Part shown: piece after piece, positions 8,621-18,000 of the stretch
Numbering within the stretch: position 1 is the stretch's first letter
How the letters are laid out: each line of letters opens with the position of its first letter
Source of the DNA: Muricoccus roseus
Lineage (GTDB): Bacteria; Pseudomonadota; Alphaproteobacteria; Acetobacterales; Acetobacteraceae
NCBI RefSeq assembly: GCF_900141905.1
Contig: NZ_FQZF01000033.1
Span: 1-56,836, forward strand
Length of the DNA: 56,836 nt
Direction of reading: 5' to 3'
The notes under the pieces: generated by a model
What the model was told of the DNA's origin: nothing
The model's input: the letters and a program-made list of their open reading frames with translations, nothing else
Database searches by the model: none
Program-made: the position numbers and the translations under genes

Positions 8621-10237
8621 TTGATCTCGATCCCGAAGGGTTCCCCTTCGCCGAATGGGGAACTGCACCGCCCTCCCCCGGCCGGAAGCACGCCCACTGG
8701 CCGCCTCGATCTCGAGCGCCTGCTGGGCGATTCCGCCCCGGATCGCCTCACCCTGGCCATCCTGGCCTATCTTCTTTTCCCCGGGCTGCTCTTCCTCCTG
8801 GGCTGGGTGAGCCTCTGGGTGGCGCTGCCGGCTGGCCTGGCCGCGGTCGCGGCATTCGCCCTGGCACCGGGCTGGCGCGGCACCTGGCCGCTCTCCGCGC
8901 GCATGACCGCGCTCTGCCTGGCCCTCGGGCTGCTCTGGGCCGGCGCCACCGGGGCGCATCACCTCGTCTACAGCTCGGCCGACTGGCAGATCCGCGACGC
9001 CGTGCTGCGGGACCTCGCCGCCGGGCCCTGGCCGGTGGGCTACCAGGAGGCCGGTGGTGCGCAATGGCTGCTGCGGGCGCCGCTCGGCTTCTATCTTCCC
9101 GCGGGGCTCCTTGGCCGCATCGGGGGCTTCCGGGCGGCCCAGATCGCGCTCTGGCTCTCCACCGGCCTGGGCTTCGGTCTGGTGCTGATGCTGCTCGCCC
9201 TCGTGGCGCGGGCGGTGGCGCCGGGGCGCCGGGGCGCCTTCGCCCTCCTCGCCATCGTCTTCATCCTGTTCCACGGCCTCGATCTCCTGCCAAACATGTG
9301 GCTCGACTGGCGGTTCGGGACCGGCCCGCTGGCGAGCTGGGGCCGGGGTGGCGAATGGTGGCCCCGGCTGTTCCAGTATTCCGGGCATGTCACGGCCATC
9401 CTCTGGGCACCGAACCATGCCATGCCGGCCTGGCTGCTCGCGCTGCTGCTGCTGCGGCATGGGCGCCGCCCCGAATTCCTCCGCCACCTCGCCCTGCCCT
9501 TGGCCGCCGGTGCTTTCTGGAGCCCGGTGGCGAGCGCCGGGGCGGCGCTGCTGGCCGGGGCCGTCCTGCTTCGCCAGCACGGGTGGCGGGCGGCCGGGCT
9601 GGCGCTGTCCCCCGCCAACCTCCTGGCCGTTCTCTTCGCCATTCCCGTCTGCCTCTATCTCGTCGCGGGATCGGCGGCGGTGCCGCATGGCCCCTTGCTG
9701 AGCGTGCATCCGGGCTGGAGCACGCCGCTGGTCTGGGCCGTCTTCCTCTTGCTCGAGGTGCTGTGCTGGGCGGTTCCGGCGGCGCTGCTGATCCGCGGCC
9801 GGGTGTTCATGGCCTCGGTTGTTCTTCTCTGCCTGCTGCCCGCCTATGTCTTCGGGCCGGGCAACGAGATGACGGCGCGCGGCGGCATGGCACCCCTGGC
9901 CGTGCTGGCCGTGGCCGTGGCAGCCGCGCTGCTGGCTCCGCAGCCCGGGCGGGCCCAGCAGGCCGCGCGGCAAGCGCTGGTCGGCTTCGCGGTCATTGCA
10001 CTGGGCGGTGCGGCGATGGAAGCGAGCCTGCTGCTCAAGCGTCCCTGGCCCGCCAGCGCGGAGTGCCCCCTGCTTGAAGCCGCTCGCCATTCGGTCTTCG
10101 CCGCCACGACGGACTGGGCACATTATCTGGCGCCCTGGCCGGAAGAGATGCTTTCGGGGTGGCTGCAGGAGCTCCCGGCACGGCCGGCAGAGCGTGCGGC
10201 GGGGTCAGCACCATGTTGGCCGGAGGGAGGGCCCTGA
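8621..10237 (+). CDS. Polytopic membrane protein of unknown function
   Basis: A 538-aa protein with at least ten hydrophobic segments, beginning with LTLAILAYLLFPGLLFLLGW. The soluble loops are Trp-rich (SADWQIRDAVLRD, PNMWLDWRFGTG, GRGGEWWPRLFQYSGH). The layout resembles polyprenol-dependent glycosyltransferases or O-antigen-ligase-like proteins, but no diagnostic motif was recognised. The start is uncertain: TTG 8621 has AGAAGG 9 nt upstream, and another TTG at 8555 is in frame. It ends about 360 nt before the LysR gene, which runs the other way. Confidence 0.7.
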   Translation: MISIPKGSPSPNGELHRPPPAGSTPTGRLDLERLLGDSAPDRLTLAILAYLLFPGLLFLLGWVSLWVALPAGLAAVAAFALAPGWRGTWPLSARMTALCLALGLLWAGATGAHHLVYSSADWQIRDAVLRDLAAGPWPVGYQEAGGAQWLLRAPLGFYLPAGLLGRIGGFRAAQIALWLSTGLGFGLVLMLLALVARAVAPGRRGAFALLAIVFILFHGLDLLPNMWLDWRFGTGPLASWGRGGEWWPRLFQYSGHVTAILWAPNHAMPAWLLALLLLRHGRRPEFLRHLALPLAAGAFWSPVASAGAALLAGAVLLRQHGWRAAGLALSPANLLAVLFAIPVCLYLVAGSAAVPHGPLLSVHPGWSTPLVWAVFLLLEVLCWAVPAALLIRGRVFMASVVLLCLLPAYVFGPGNEMTARGGMAPLAVLAVAVAAALLAPQPGRAQQAARQALVGFAVIALGGAAMEASLLLKRPWPASAECPLLEAARHSVFAATTDWAHYLAPWPEEMLSGWLQELPARPAERAAGSAPCWPEGGP

Positions 10238-10600
10238 ACCCGCGATCCCGGCCAGGACAAGTCGTGGGTGAGGTGAGTTTCAGAGTGACGGGCGGAGCAG
10301 GCAAAAACCGAGCACGGCTCGTATTGTTTCCGGACGATTTTCGAGGCCGGTGTTGAACACAAGCGCGCCGAGGATTGGCCTCCTGCGCCCTCGCGCATCA
10401 GGTCGCCGGCCGTCGATGCCGCGACCAGCCGAGGAGCCGGCATGATGCAGCGTGTCGACAGCTCCGGACCAGCAACCCTGGCAGCCGCTCCGGCAGTCCT
10501 ACCGCGCGCCCGGGGTGCATCGATCAGCAACGCCTAGGCGCAGTCCGGATCCGGTGCCGCTTCTGACGGTGCCTTGGGCGGCCTGAGCAAGAGGTTCGGG
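10238..10600. other. Intergenic region without recognisable gene
   Basis: 363 nt between two convergent genes. Only short, compositionally random frames occur. No tRNA, terminator with T run or repeat was found. Confidence 0.5.
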
Positions 10601-11506
10601 TCAGGTCATCCTGCCTGGCTCCCCCTCATCCACCTCCTTGTAGAGCCAGTTGAGGAAGGCCTGAGCCTTCCGGTCGGGCGGACGCTCGGCGGGCCAGACG
10701 GCGTGGTAAGCCAGGGCGCGCCGCACCGGCAGGTCGAAGAGGGGAACGAGCAGGCCGGCCCTGATGTCCTGGCTCAACAAGGGCATCTGGCCGATCGCCA
10801 CGCCCAACCCCTCCACCGCCGCCTGGTAGGTCAGGACGGAGCTCGTGAACTCCATCCCCTCCTGAAGGAGGTCCAGGCGGCTGATCCCTGCGAGCCAGTC
10901 GCGCCAATCGTTGCGGCGGTAGCGAGAGACGAGCATCCGGTGCCCTGGCAGGTCGTCAGGTTTATGGAGCGGCGGGCCAGCTTCCAGGAGACGGGGGCTG
11001 CACACGGGCTGCAACACATCCGGCAGCAAGGGCCGGGATCCCAGGGCCGGCCAATGGCCGTCCCCAAGTTGGATGGAGAGGTCCACCGGGTCGCGGTCGA
11101 AGTTCACGGGCGTGACGCTATGGCTCAGGCGGATTGCGATCCCGGGATGCGCAGCCTCGAACCGGTTCAGCCGCGGCAGGAGCCACTTCGCCGCGAAGGT
11201 GTTGTAGACCCGCACCCGCACCGGCGCCGTCCGCGCCTCCCGCCGCACCCGCTCCGTCGCCGCCGCGATCCGCTCGAAGGCCGGCCCCAGTTCCTCCTGC
11301 AGCATCTGTCCTTCCGGCGTCAGCGTCGCGCCACGCCGTTCGCGCTGGAAGAGCCGTGCGCCAAGATAACCTTCCAGGACCGCGACCTGCCGGCTGACGG
11401 CCGCCTGGGACACGCCGAGGAGATCCGCCGCGCGCGTGAAGCTGCCGAGGCGGGCAGCCACCGTGAAAACATGCAGCGGGTTGAAGGGGGGCACTGGCGC
11501 GGTCAT
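10601..11506 (-). CDS. LysR-family transcriptional regulator (GcvA-like)
   Basis: 301-aa regulator. The N-terminal winged HTH reads FNPLHVFTVAARLGSFTRAA then VSQAAVSRQVAVLE, and the rest is a substrate-binding effector domain (AAKWLLPRLNRF, DLSIQLGDG) of the GcvA/AmpR type. Met at 11506 (MTAPVPPFNPL) fits the family start better than the upstream 11557, which would add 17 unrelated residues. It is divergent from the catabolic operon at 11651 and so is the likely regulator of that operon. Confidence 0.9.
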   Translation of the reverse strand: MTAPVPPFNPLHVFTVAARLGSFTRAADLLGVSQAAVSRQVAVLEGYLGARLFQRERRGATLTPEGQMLQEELGPAFERIAAATERVRREARTAPVRVRVYNTFAAKWLLPRLNRFEAAHPGIAIRLSHSVTPVNFDRDPVDLSIQLGDGHWPALGSRPLLPDVLQPVCSPRLLEAGPPLHKPDDLPGHRMLVSRYRRNDWRDWLAGISRLDLLQEGMEFTSSVLTYQAAVEGLGVAIGQMPLLSQDIRAGLLVPLFDLPVRRALAYHAVWPAERPPDRKAQAFLNWLYKEVDEGEPGRMT

Positions 11507-11650
11507 CGACTCCTCCACGCTTCTGTACGTCGCACGCAAGACATAACCAAATATCATGGATGCATAAAGAACGGTTGGCTACCCGGTCCCGCTGCCCGGG
11601 CGCAGCATCGCGGCAACACCAGCAAGACCTAGGGCGGAGACGGCGCGCGC
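11507..11650. promoter_or_regulatory. Divergent control region of the LysR gene and the catabolic operon
   Basis: An A/T-rich island around 11538-11572 (containing ATAACCAAATATCATGGATG) lies between the divergent genes, in contrast to the GC-rich surroundings. LysR proteins usually bind T-N11-A dyads in such intervals. Partial symmetry is visible, but no single operator could be fixed. Confidence 0.4.
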
Positions 11651-12838
11651 ATGGATTTCAACCTCACCGAGGATCAGAGGATCTTCGCCGACAGCGTGCG
11701 CCGCTTCGCGGAGGAACATCTGGCCGCTGGGGCCCTCGAGCGCGCGCATAGGCCGGGCTTTCCCTATGACGTGGCGCAGCTCATGGCGCAGCAGGGCCTG
11801 CTCGGCATCACCATCCCTGAGAAGGATGGCGGCCAGGGCGGCACGCTCATGGACGCGGTGCTGGCGATCGAGCAGGTGGCGCTCGTCTGTCCCCGCAGCG
11901 CGGACGTGGTCCAGGCTGGCAATTTCGGCCCGATCCGCACCTTTGCCGAGTACGCCACGCCGGAGCAGAAGGCGCGGTGGCTGCCGGACCTGCTGGCGGG
12001 AAAGAACGCTATCTCCCTCGGCATGAGCGAGCCGGAAGCTGGCTCGGCCGCGACCGAGTTGAGGACGACGGCGCGCCTCGACGGTGACCACTATGTCGTC
12101 AACGGCTCCAAGGTCTTCGGCACGCACAGCGCCGAGGCCTCGCTCTACCTGATCTATCTCCGCTTCGGGCCAGGCATCGACGGGATCGGTTCGGTCCTCA
12201 TCGAGCGTGGCACCCCTGGCTTCACCGTGGGGCAGCCGTCGCGCTTCCTGAACGGGGAGGAGTGGAGCACGCTCTACTTCGAGGATTGCCGCGTGCCGAA
12301 GGAGAACCTCCTCCTCGGCCCCGGCGGATTCAAGAAGCAGATCGCCGCCTTCAACGCCGAGCGGGTGGGCAATACCGCGCGCTCCCTCGCCGTGGGCCGC
12401 TACGCCTTCGAGCGCGCGAAGGAGCACGCCGCGACCCGCCGGCAGTTCGGGCGCACCCTCTCCGAATTCCAGGGGATCCAGTGGAAGTTCGCGGAGATGG
12501 CGCTGAAGCTCGAATCAGCGCAGCTCCTGCTCTACCGCGCAGCGGTGAACGCGGACCGCGGCCTGCCCTCGCCCTATGAGACGACGCTGGCCAAGCTGGC
12601 CTGCAACCAGGCCGGCTTTGATGCGGCGAACGAAGCCGTGCAGATCATGGGCGGTACCGGCTTCTCCGAGGAGTCACTGGTCGAGTACTGCATGCGCCGC
12701 TGCCGCGGTTGGATGATCGCGGGCGGCTCGATCGAGATGATGAAAAACCGGCTGGCGGAGGAGGTGTTCGGGCGCCGCTTCTCCCAGCGGCCGCCCAGGC
12801 CGACGGCTGCCCCGGACGCTGCGCGAGCGGCGGAGTAG
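11651..12838 (+). CDS. Acyl-CoA dehydrogenase
   Basis: 395-aa FAD enzyme that oxidises an acyl-CoA at the alpha-beta position. The N-terminal helical domain (FNLTEDQRIFADSVRRFAEE), the FAD-contact region LGMSEPEAGSAATELRTTA and the C-terminal VQIMGGTGFSEES are all present. In the C-terminal segment AGGSIEMMKNRLAEEV the usual GTSEI appears as GSIEM. First gene of the operon, with GGGCGGAGA about 8 nt before the ATG. The gene for the CoA ligase starts 5 nt after its stop. The chain length of the substrate cannot be told. Confidence 0.93.
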   Translation: MDFNLTEDQRIFADSVRRFAEEHLAAGALERAHRPGFPYDVAQLMAQQGLLGITIPEKDGGQGGTLMDAVLAIEQVALVCPRSADVVQAGNFGPIRTFAEYATPEQKARWLPDLLAGKNAISLGMSEPEAGSAATELRTTARLDGDHYVVNGSKVFGTHSAEASLYLIYLRFGPGIDGIGSVLIERGTPGFTVGQPSRFLNGEEWSTLYFEDCRVPKENLLLGPGGFKKQIAAFNAERVGNTARSLAVGRYAFERAKEHAATRRQFGRTLSEFQGIQWKFAEMALKLESAQLLLYRAAVNADRGLPSPYETTLAKLACNQAGFDAANEAVQIMGGTGFSEESLVEYCMRRCRGWMIAGGSIEMMKNRLAEEVFGRRFSQRPPRPTAAPDAARAAE

Positions 12839-12843
12839 GCGCG

Positions 12844-14916
12844 ATGCGGGCCGCACCTGCCGAACTTCTGTCGCCGGCAAGCATCGCCATCATCGGCGCC
12901 TCCGACGACGTCGCCAAGACGGCCTCCCGCCCGCTGCGCTACCTGCGGGGAGGCGGCTTCGGTGGTGCGGTCTACCCGATCGCCCGCCGCGGAACGGTCA
13001 TGGGTGAGCGGGCCTTCCCGTCGCTCGCGGCCCTGCCCGAGCGCCCGGACCACGCCTTCGTGTTGCTACCGACCGAGGGCGCCATGGAGGCCGTGGCCGA
13101 GTGCGCGCGGCTGGGCATACCGGCCGTGACCGTGCTCGCCGGTGGCTTCTCGGAGGCGGGGCCGGAGGGCGCGGAGCGCGAGGAGGCGCTGCGGGACATG
13201 CTGCGCGGCAGCGGCACGCGGCTGCTCGGGCCCAACAGCATCGGGCTGGTCAACCTGCACCACCGCATGGTGCTGACCGCGAACGCCGCCTTCGCGGAGC
13301 CGGACCTGCCCTTGGGCGGTGCCTTCGTTGCCTCCCAGAGCGGCAGCATGATCGGCGCCATCCTCTCGCGCGGGCGAGGAAGAGGGCTGGGCTTCGCGGG
13401 CCTCGTATCCGTGGGCGCGGAGGTGGACCTGGAACTTGGTGCCATCTGCGCCTCCACGCTCGACGACCCGCAAGTCACGTCCTACCTCCTCTTCCTCGAA
13501 ACCTTGCGCGGCGCCGATGCGCTGCGCGACTTCGCGCGCGGGGCCGCCGAGCGCGGGAAGCCGGTGATCGCCTACAAGCTCGGGCGCTCCGTGGAGGCGG
13601 CGGAGCTGGCCGAGTCCCACACCGGCGCGCTGGCCGGCGAGGACGACGTGGCCGACGCCCTTTTGCGGGACTGCGGCATCGCGCGCGTGGAGACGCTGGA
13701 AGGGCTGCTGGAGGCTCCGGCGCTGCTGCGCCGGCTGCCCATCCGACCAGCCGGCGCGCGCAGGCCGCGCGTCGGCGTGGTGACGACGACGGGCGGCGGG
13801 GCGGCGATGGTGGTGGACAACCTCGGCGTTCGCGGCGTGGCCGTTGAGCCGCCCTCCGAGTCCACGCGCGCGAAGCTCGCGGCGGCGGGCATCGACCCTG
13901 GCCATGGCCGCATCCTCGACCTGACATTGGCCGGGGTGAAGCCGGAGGTGATGGGGGCCGCGCTGGGCGCGCTGCTTGCCGCGCCCGAGTTCGACGTCGT
14001 GGTGGCCGTTGCCGGGTCCTCCTCGCGCTTCCAGCCGGAACTGGTCGTGCAGCCGGTGGTCGAGGCAGCCCGGAACGGCGCCCACATCGCGTCCTTCTGC
14101 GTCCCGGAGGCACCTCAGGCCCTCGCCATGCTGGCCGAGGCCGGCGTGCCGGCCTTCCGGACGCCGGAGGCCTGCGCCGACGCCATCATTGCCGCCTTCA
14201 GCCGCCGTGCCCCTCGGCCCCGTGCCGCCGTCCCGCCTGCCTCAGCGGGGTGCGCGTACATGCTGGACGAGGCGGAAGCCTACGAGCTTCTCGCCGACAT
14301 TGGCGTGCCGCACGCACCGTGCATGGCACTGCCCGCGGCCCGGGCCGGTCAGGAAGGCCTGCCCTTTCCCTATCCGGTCGCGGTGAAGATCCTGCACCGG
14401 GACATCCTCCACAAGACCGACCTCGGCGGCGTCGTGCTCGGGGTCAGCTCGGACACGGCGCTGGCCGAGGCAGCCGGCCGGATCGTGGCCAGTGTCGCCG
14501 AGCGCCGCCCGGCGCTGAGCGCTGGCCGCGTGCTGGTGCAGGCGATGACGAAGCCGCTCGGTGAGGTGCTGGTGGGCTACCGGCGCGACCCGCAGGTCGG
14601 GCCGATCATCCTGCTCGCGGCCGGCGGCATCATGACGGAGATCTACCGCGACCGCAGCGTTCGCCTCGCGCCCGTGGACCCTGATGAGGCGCGGGAGATG
14701 ATCGCCGAGGTACGCGCCCTCCGCGCGCTGGAGGGCTATCGCGGCAAGCCGCGCGGCGACATGGAGGCGCTGGTCGCCGCCATCGTCGCCCTGTCGCGCC
14801 TCGTGGAGCGCGGGGACGTCGCGGAGTGCGAGATCAACCCGCTGATGGTGCTCGAGGAAGGACGCGGGGTCCTCGCCGTGGACGCCGTGATACGCCTGGA
14901 GGGGGGAAGCCGATGA
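12844..14916 (+). CDS. ADP-forming acyl-CoA synthetase (acetate-CoA ligase family)
   Basis: 690-aa fusion of the alpha and beta parts of the NDP-forming CoA ligase family. The CoA-binding Rossmann domain is at about 1-130 (SIAIIGASDD), the ligase domains carry the phospho-His at His259 (AESHTGALAG), and the ATP-grasp domain is at about 460-690 (FPYPVAVKILHRDILHKTDL). It would activate an acid to its CoA ester, or recover ATP from one. The start at 12844 begins the family sequence. It is coupled to the aldehyde dehydrogenase by an ATGA overlap. Protein-acetylating relatives carry an extra GNAT domain, which is absent here. Confidence 0.92.
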   Translation: MRAAPAELLSPASIAIIGASDDVAKTASRPLRYLRGGGFGGAVYPIARRGTVMGERAFPSLAALPERPDHAFVLLPTEGAMEAVAECARLGIPAVTVLAGGFSEAGPEGAEREEALRDMLRGSGTRLLGPNSIGLVNLHHRMVLTANAAFAEPDLPLGGAFVASQSGSMIGAILSRGRGRGLGFAGLVSVGAEVDLELGAICASTLDDPQVTSYLLFLETLRGADALRDFARGAAERGKPVIAYKLGRSVEAAELAESHTGALAGEDDVADALLRDCGIARVETLEGLLEAPALLRRLPIRPAGARRPRVGVVTTTGGGAAMVVDNLGVRGVAVEPPSESTRAKLAAAGIDPGHGRILDLTLAGVKPEVMGAALGALLAAPEFDVVVAVAGSSSRFQPELVVQPVVEAARNGAHIASFCVPEAPQALAMLAEAGVPAFRTPEACADAIIAAFSRRAPRPRAAVPPASAGCAYMLDEAEAYELLADIGVPHAPCMALPAARAGQEGLPFPYPVAVKILHRDILHKTDLGGVVLGVSSDTALAEAAGRIVASVAERRPALSAGRVLVQAMTKPLGEVLVGYRRDPQVGPIILLAAGGIMTEIYRDRSVRLAPVDPDEAREMIAEVRALRALEGYRGKPRGDMEALVAAIVALSRLVERGDVAECEINPLMVLEEGRGVLAVDAVIRLEGGSR

Positions 14917-16361
14917 ACGCCCCTCTCCTCGATCTCACCTATCCCCACCCTCGCCTGATCATCGCCGGCCGGTGCGTGGAGCAGGCGCGCGACAGTGAGC
15001 CCGTTCTTAATCCCGCAACGGGCGAGACCCTGGGCGAGGTGCCGCACGCGACCGATGCCGATCTGGCAGAGGCGCTCGACGCCGCGGCGCGGGCTTTCCC
15101 GGCCTGGCGGGACACAGCACCGCCAGCTCGCGGCCGCATCATCCGCGCCGCTGCCACCCTGTTGCGCGAGCGCCGCACGGCCATCGCCACACTCATCACG
15201 CTGGAGATGGGAAAGCCCTACCAGGAGGCACTGGCAGAGATCGAGACAGCAGCCGGCATCTTCGAGTGGCATGCGGGCGAGGGCGAGCGCGCCTACGGCC
15301 GGGTGATCCCCGGTGGCGCGCCGGGGGAGCGCCGTCTCGTGCTGCGGTCGCCGCTGGGCCCGATCGCCGCCTTCTCGTCCTGGAACGCGCCTTCCATCAC
15401 GCCGTCCCGGAAAATCTCGGGGGCGCTGGCGGCGGGATGTCCCGTGATTATCAAGGCCTCCGAGGAGAGCCCCGCCACGGCACTCGCCGTGGCGCAGTGC
15501 CTTCTGGATGCCGGTCTCCCCCCAGAATTGCTCAGCGTCGTCTTCGGCGACCCGGCCTGGATCTCTCAGCGCCTGATTGAGGATCCCGTGATCCGCGGGG
15601 TCACCTTCACCGGCTCGGTGGGCGTCGGCAAGAAGATCGCCGCCTTGGCCCTGTCCGGGATGAAGCGCACGACGCTGGAACTGGGCGGGCATGCGCCCGT
15701 GATCATCTGGGACGACGTGGACGTGGACGCGGTGGCGAAGGCTTCCAGCGCGGCCAAGTTCCGCAACGTGGGCCAGGTCTGCACCTCGCCCACCCGCTTC
15801 TACGTGCATGAGCGGGTCTACGACCGCTTCCGCGACGGCGTTGTGGCTGCCGCCAAGGCGATCCGCGTCGGCGACGGTTTCGACCCCGCGACGGCGATGG
15901 GCCCGCTGGCGAATGCCCGGCGCGTCACCGCCATGATGGAATTGACCGAGGAGGCGCGCTCGCGTGGCGTGACCATCGCGGCCGGCAGTTCGGCGCCGCA
16001 ATCACCGGGCTTCTTCTGGAACCCCACCGTGCTGGACGACGCGCGGGAGGACTGCCTTGCCGCAAATGCCGAGCCCTTCGGCCCGCTCGCCCTGTTGCGC
16101 CCTGTCGGCTCAGTGGAGGAGGCGCTGGCGCTCGCCAACCGGCTTCCGCTCGGGCTGGCCAGCTACGTCATGGCGCGGGACGGAACCGTGGCGAACCGCC
16201 TCGCTGACGGGATCGAGGCAGGCAACGTCGCAGTGAACTCGTGGCGCGCGTCTCTGCCCGAATCTCCCTTCGGAGGCTGGAAGGAGAGCGGCCTGGGCCA
16301 GGAGGGCGGCATTGAGGGGCTGGAGGCCTTTCAATCGGTGAAATGCGAGCTGCAGGCCTGA
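14913..16361 (+). CDS. NAD(P)-dependent aldehyde dehydrogenase (succinate-semialdehyde dehydrogenase-like)
   Basis: 482-aa ALDH-superfamily enzyme that oxidises an aldehyde to the acid. The catalytic Cys290 is in GQVCTSPTR and the general base Glu256 in LELGGHAP; the ending SPFGGWKESGLGQEGG is typical of the GabD/SSADH branch. The start at 14913 follows GGAGGGGGG and overlaps the ligase stop by 4 nt. In context it would feed an acid to the upstream ligase. Confidence 0.93.
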   Translation: MNAPLLDLTYPHPRLIIAGRCVEQARDSEPVLNPATGETLGEVPHATDADLAEALDAAARAFPAWRDTAPPARGRIIRAAATLLRERRTAIATLITLEMGKPYQEALAEIETAAGIFEWHAGEGERAYGRVIPGGAPGERRLVLRSPLGPIAAFSSWNAPSITPSRKISGALAAGCPVIIKASEESPATALAVAQCLLDAGLPPELLSVVFGDPAWISQRLIEDPVIRGVTFTGSVGVGKKIAALALSGMKRTTLELGGHAPVIIWDDVDVDAVAKASSAAKFRNVGQVCTSPTRFYVHERVYDRFRDGVVAAAKAIRVGDGFDPATAMGPLANARRVTAMMELTEEARSRGVTIAAGSSAPQSPGFFWNPTVLDDAREDCLAANAEPFGPLALLRPVGSVEEALALANRLPLGLASYVMARDGTVANRLADGIEAGNVAVNSWRASLPESPFGGWKESGLGQEGGIEGLEAFQSVKCELQA

Positions 16362-16393
16362 ACGGCCGCGGCGAAACGGGAGGAGAAAGAAAG

Positions 16394-17626
16394 ATGACGT
16401 TCTGGACCGGCAGGCGATCCCTGCTGATCGGCGGCGGGGCGATGGCCTCCGCTCTGGCGGCACCCGCCCTGCGGGCACAGCCGACGCGCAACGTGCGGAT
16501 CGGCGTGCTCAGCGACATGAGCGGTCCCTACTCCGCCAACACCGGCCAGGGATCGGTCATAGGCGCGAAGCTAGCGGCGGAGGACTTCATGCGCGCCCGC
16601 CCGGGCCTGCGGGTGGAGGTGATCCAAGCAGATTTTCAGAACAAGCCCGATGTCGGCCTCTCGATGGCGCGGGACTGGCTGGACCGGCAGGGCGTGGACG
16701 CCATCCTCGACGTGCCCGTCTCCTCCGTCGCGCTCGCTATCGGCGGGCTGGTGGCGGAGAAGGACAAGGTCGCGCTCTTCACCGGCCCCGCCACCGCGGC
16801 GCTGACGGGCGCGAGTTGCGGGCCGAACCACGTGCACTGGACTTACGACACCTGGTCTCTCGCGGCCGGAACCGGGCGTGCCCTGGTGGCGGACGGAGCG
16901 GACACCTGGTTCTTCATCACCGCCGACTACGCTTTCGGCCATGCGCTGGAAGGCGATACGGCAGGCTTCGTGAAGGAGGCCGGAGGCCGCGTCCTCGGCA
17001 CCGCCCGTACCCCCTTTCCCGGAACGACCGATTTCTCCTCCTTCCTCGTGCAGGCGCAGGCGAGCCGGGCGAAGGTGATCGGCCTGGCGAATGCCGGGAC
17101 CGACACGGTGAACTGCGTGAAGCAGGCGGCCGAGTTCGGCGTCACCCGGCGCGGCACGCGGCTGGCGGGGCTGCTGTTCCAGATCGCCGACGTTCACTCG
17201 CTCGGGCTGCAGGCCGCGCAGGGGCTCGCGCTGTCGGAGGCCTTCTACTGGGACATGAACGAGGGCACGCGCGCCTTCTCCTCCCGGTTCGCCCCACAGA
17301 TGGGCGGGCAGAAGCCGGGGATGATCCATGCCGGCGGCTACTCCGCCGTGCTGCACTACCTCAAGGCCCGCGAAGCGCTTGGCGACAATGCCAGCGGCCG
17401 CGCGGCGGTCGGCTGGATGAAGGCGAACGGCACGGAGGATCTGCTCTTCGGCCGGGGAACCGTGCGCGCCGACGGCCGCAAGGTGCACGACATGTACCTC
17501 TTCCGCGTCAAGACGCCGGAGGAGAGCAAGGGCCCCTGGGATTACTACGGCACCACCCGCACCATCCCCGCCGACGAAGCCTTCCGCCCCATGCGGGGTG
17601 CGGGCTGCGCCTTGGTGCCGTCGTGA
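16394..17626 (+). CDS. ABC transporter substrate-binding protein (branched-chain amino acid type)
   Basis: 410-aa periplasmic binding protein of the Peripla_BP_6 (LivJ-like) family. The N-terminus has a Tat-like signal (GRRSLLIGGG... ALAAPALRAQ), then NVRIGVLSDMSGPYS, the family's ligand-pocket start. No permease or ATPase gene accompanies it in this operon, so it is an orphan binding protein that either works with a transporter encoded elsewhere or acts as a sensor component. The start at 16394 follows GGAGAAAGAAAG. It ends in a GTGA overlap with the next gene. Confidence 0.92.
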   Translation: MTFWTGRRSLLIGGGAMASALAAPALRAQPTRNVRIGVLSDMSGPYSANTGQGSVIGAKLAAEDFMRARPGLRVEVIQADFQNKPDVGLSMARDWLDRQGVDAILDVPVSSVALAIGGLVAEKDKVALFTGPATAALTGASCGPNHVHWTYDTWSLAAGTGRALVADGADTWFFITADYAFGHALEGDTAGFVKEAGGRVLGTARTPFPGTTDFSSFLVQAQASRAKVIGLANAGTDTVNCVKQAAEFGVTRRGTRLAGLLFQIADVHSLGLQAAQGLALSEAFYWDMNEGTRAFSSRFAPQMGGQKPGMIHAGGYSAVLHYLKAREALGDNASGRAAVGWMKANGTEDLLFGRGTVRADGRKVHDMYLFRVKTPEESKGPWDYYGTTRTIPADEAFRPMRGAGCALVPS

Positions 17627-18000
17627 CGCCGGAGGACCTGCCCGGGCTCGTGAACAACGACCCGGTGCTGCGCCGCTGGGGCCGCTTCCTGGACGCCGAC
17701 GTGATGCTCGCGGTCGGGGCCGAGGAGTGGCTGCTGCGCCTGCGGAACGGCGCCGTGGAGGGCGTGCGCCGCGGCCCCTTCCTCATGCCATCCTGGACTC
17801 TCGCCATCCGCATCGAGCCGGCGGCGTGGCGAGACTTCCTCTCACCGGAGCCCCCACCCGGCCGGCACGACCTGATGGCGCTGCTGCGCGGCCGGGAGTT
17901 GCGGCTGGAGGGCAACCTGCATCCCTTCATGAGCCACCTCCTGTGGTTCAAGGCCGCGCTCGCCAGACTGCGCGGCGCGCATTCGGAGAGCGCGGCATGA
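17623..18000 (+). CDS. Small SCP2-like protein
   Basis: 125 aa starting at a GTG that overlaps the previous stop (GTGA) and ending in an ATGA overlap with the hydrolase gene. The sequence (LRRWGRFLDADVMLAVG, LRLEGNLHPFMSHL, then a Lys/Arg-rich end) resembles SCP2 sterol-binding-like domains attached to catabolic operons. No enzyme motif is visible. The longer frame that begins upstream runs antiphase through the binding-protein gene and is not real. Confidence 0.6.
   Translation: MTPEDLPGLVNNDPVLRRWGRFLDADVMLAVGAEEWLLRLRNGAVEGVRRGPFLMPSWTLAIRIEPAAWRDFLSPEPPPGRHDLMALLRGRELRLEGNLHPFMSHLLWFKAALARLRGAHSESAA

Noticed and set aside
7646-10123. Very long minus-strand frame opposite mlaF and the membrane protein gene
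   Set aside because: Its composition (Arg/Gly/Gln-rich, no family features) is typical of antisense frames in GC-rich DNA, and it lies over well-supported plus-strand genes.
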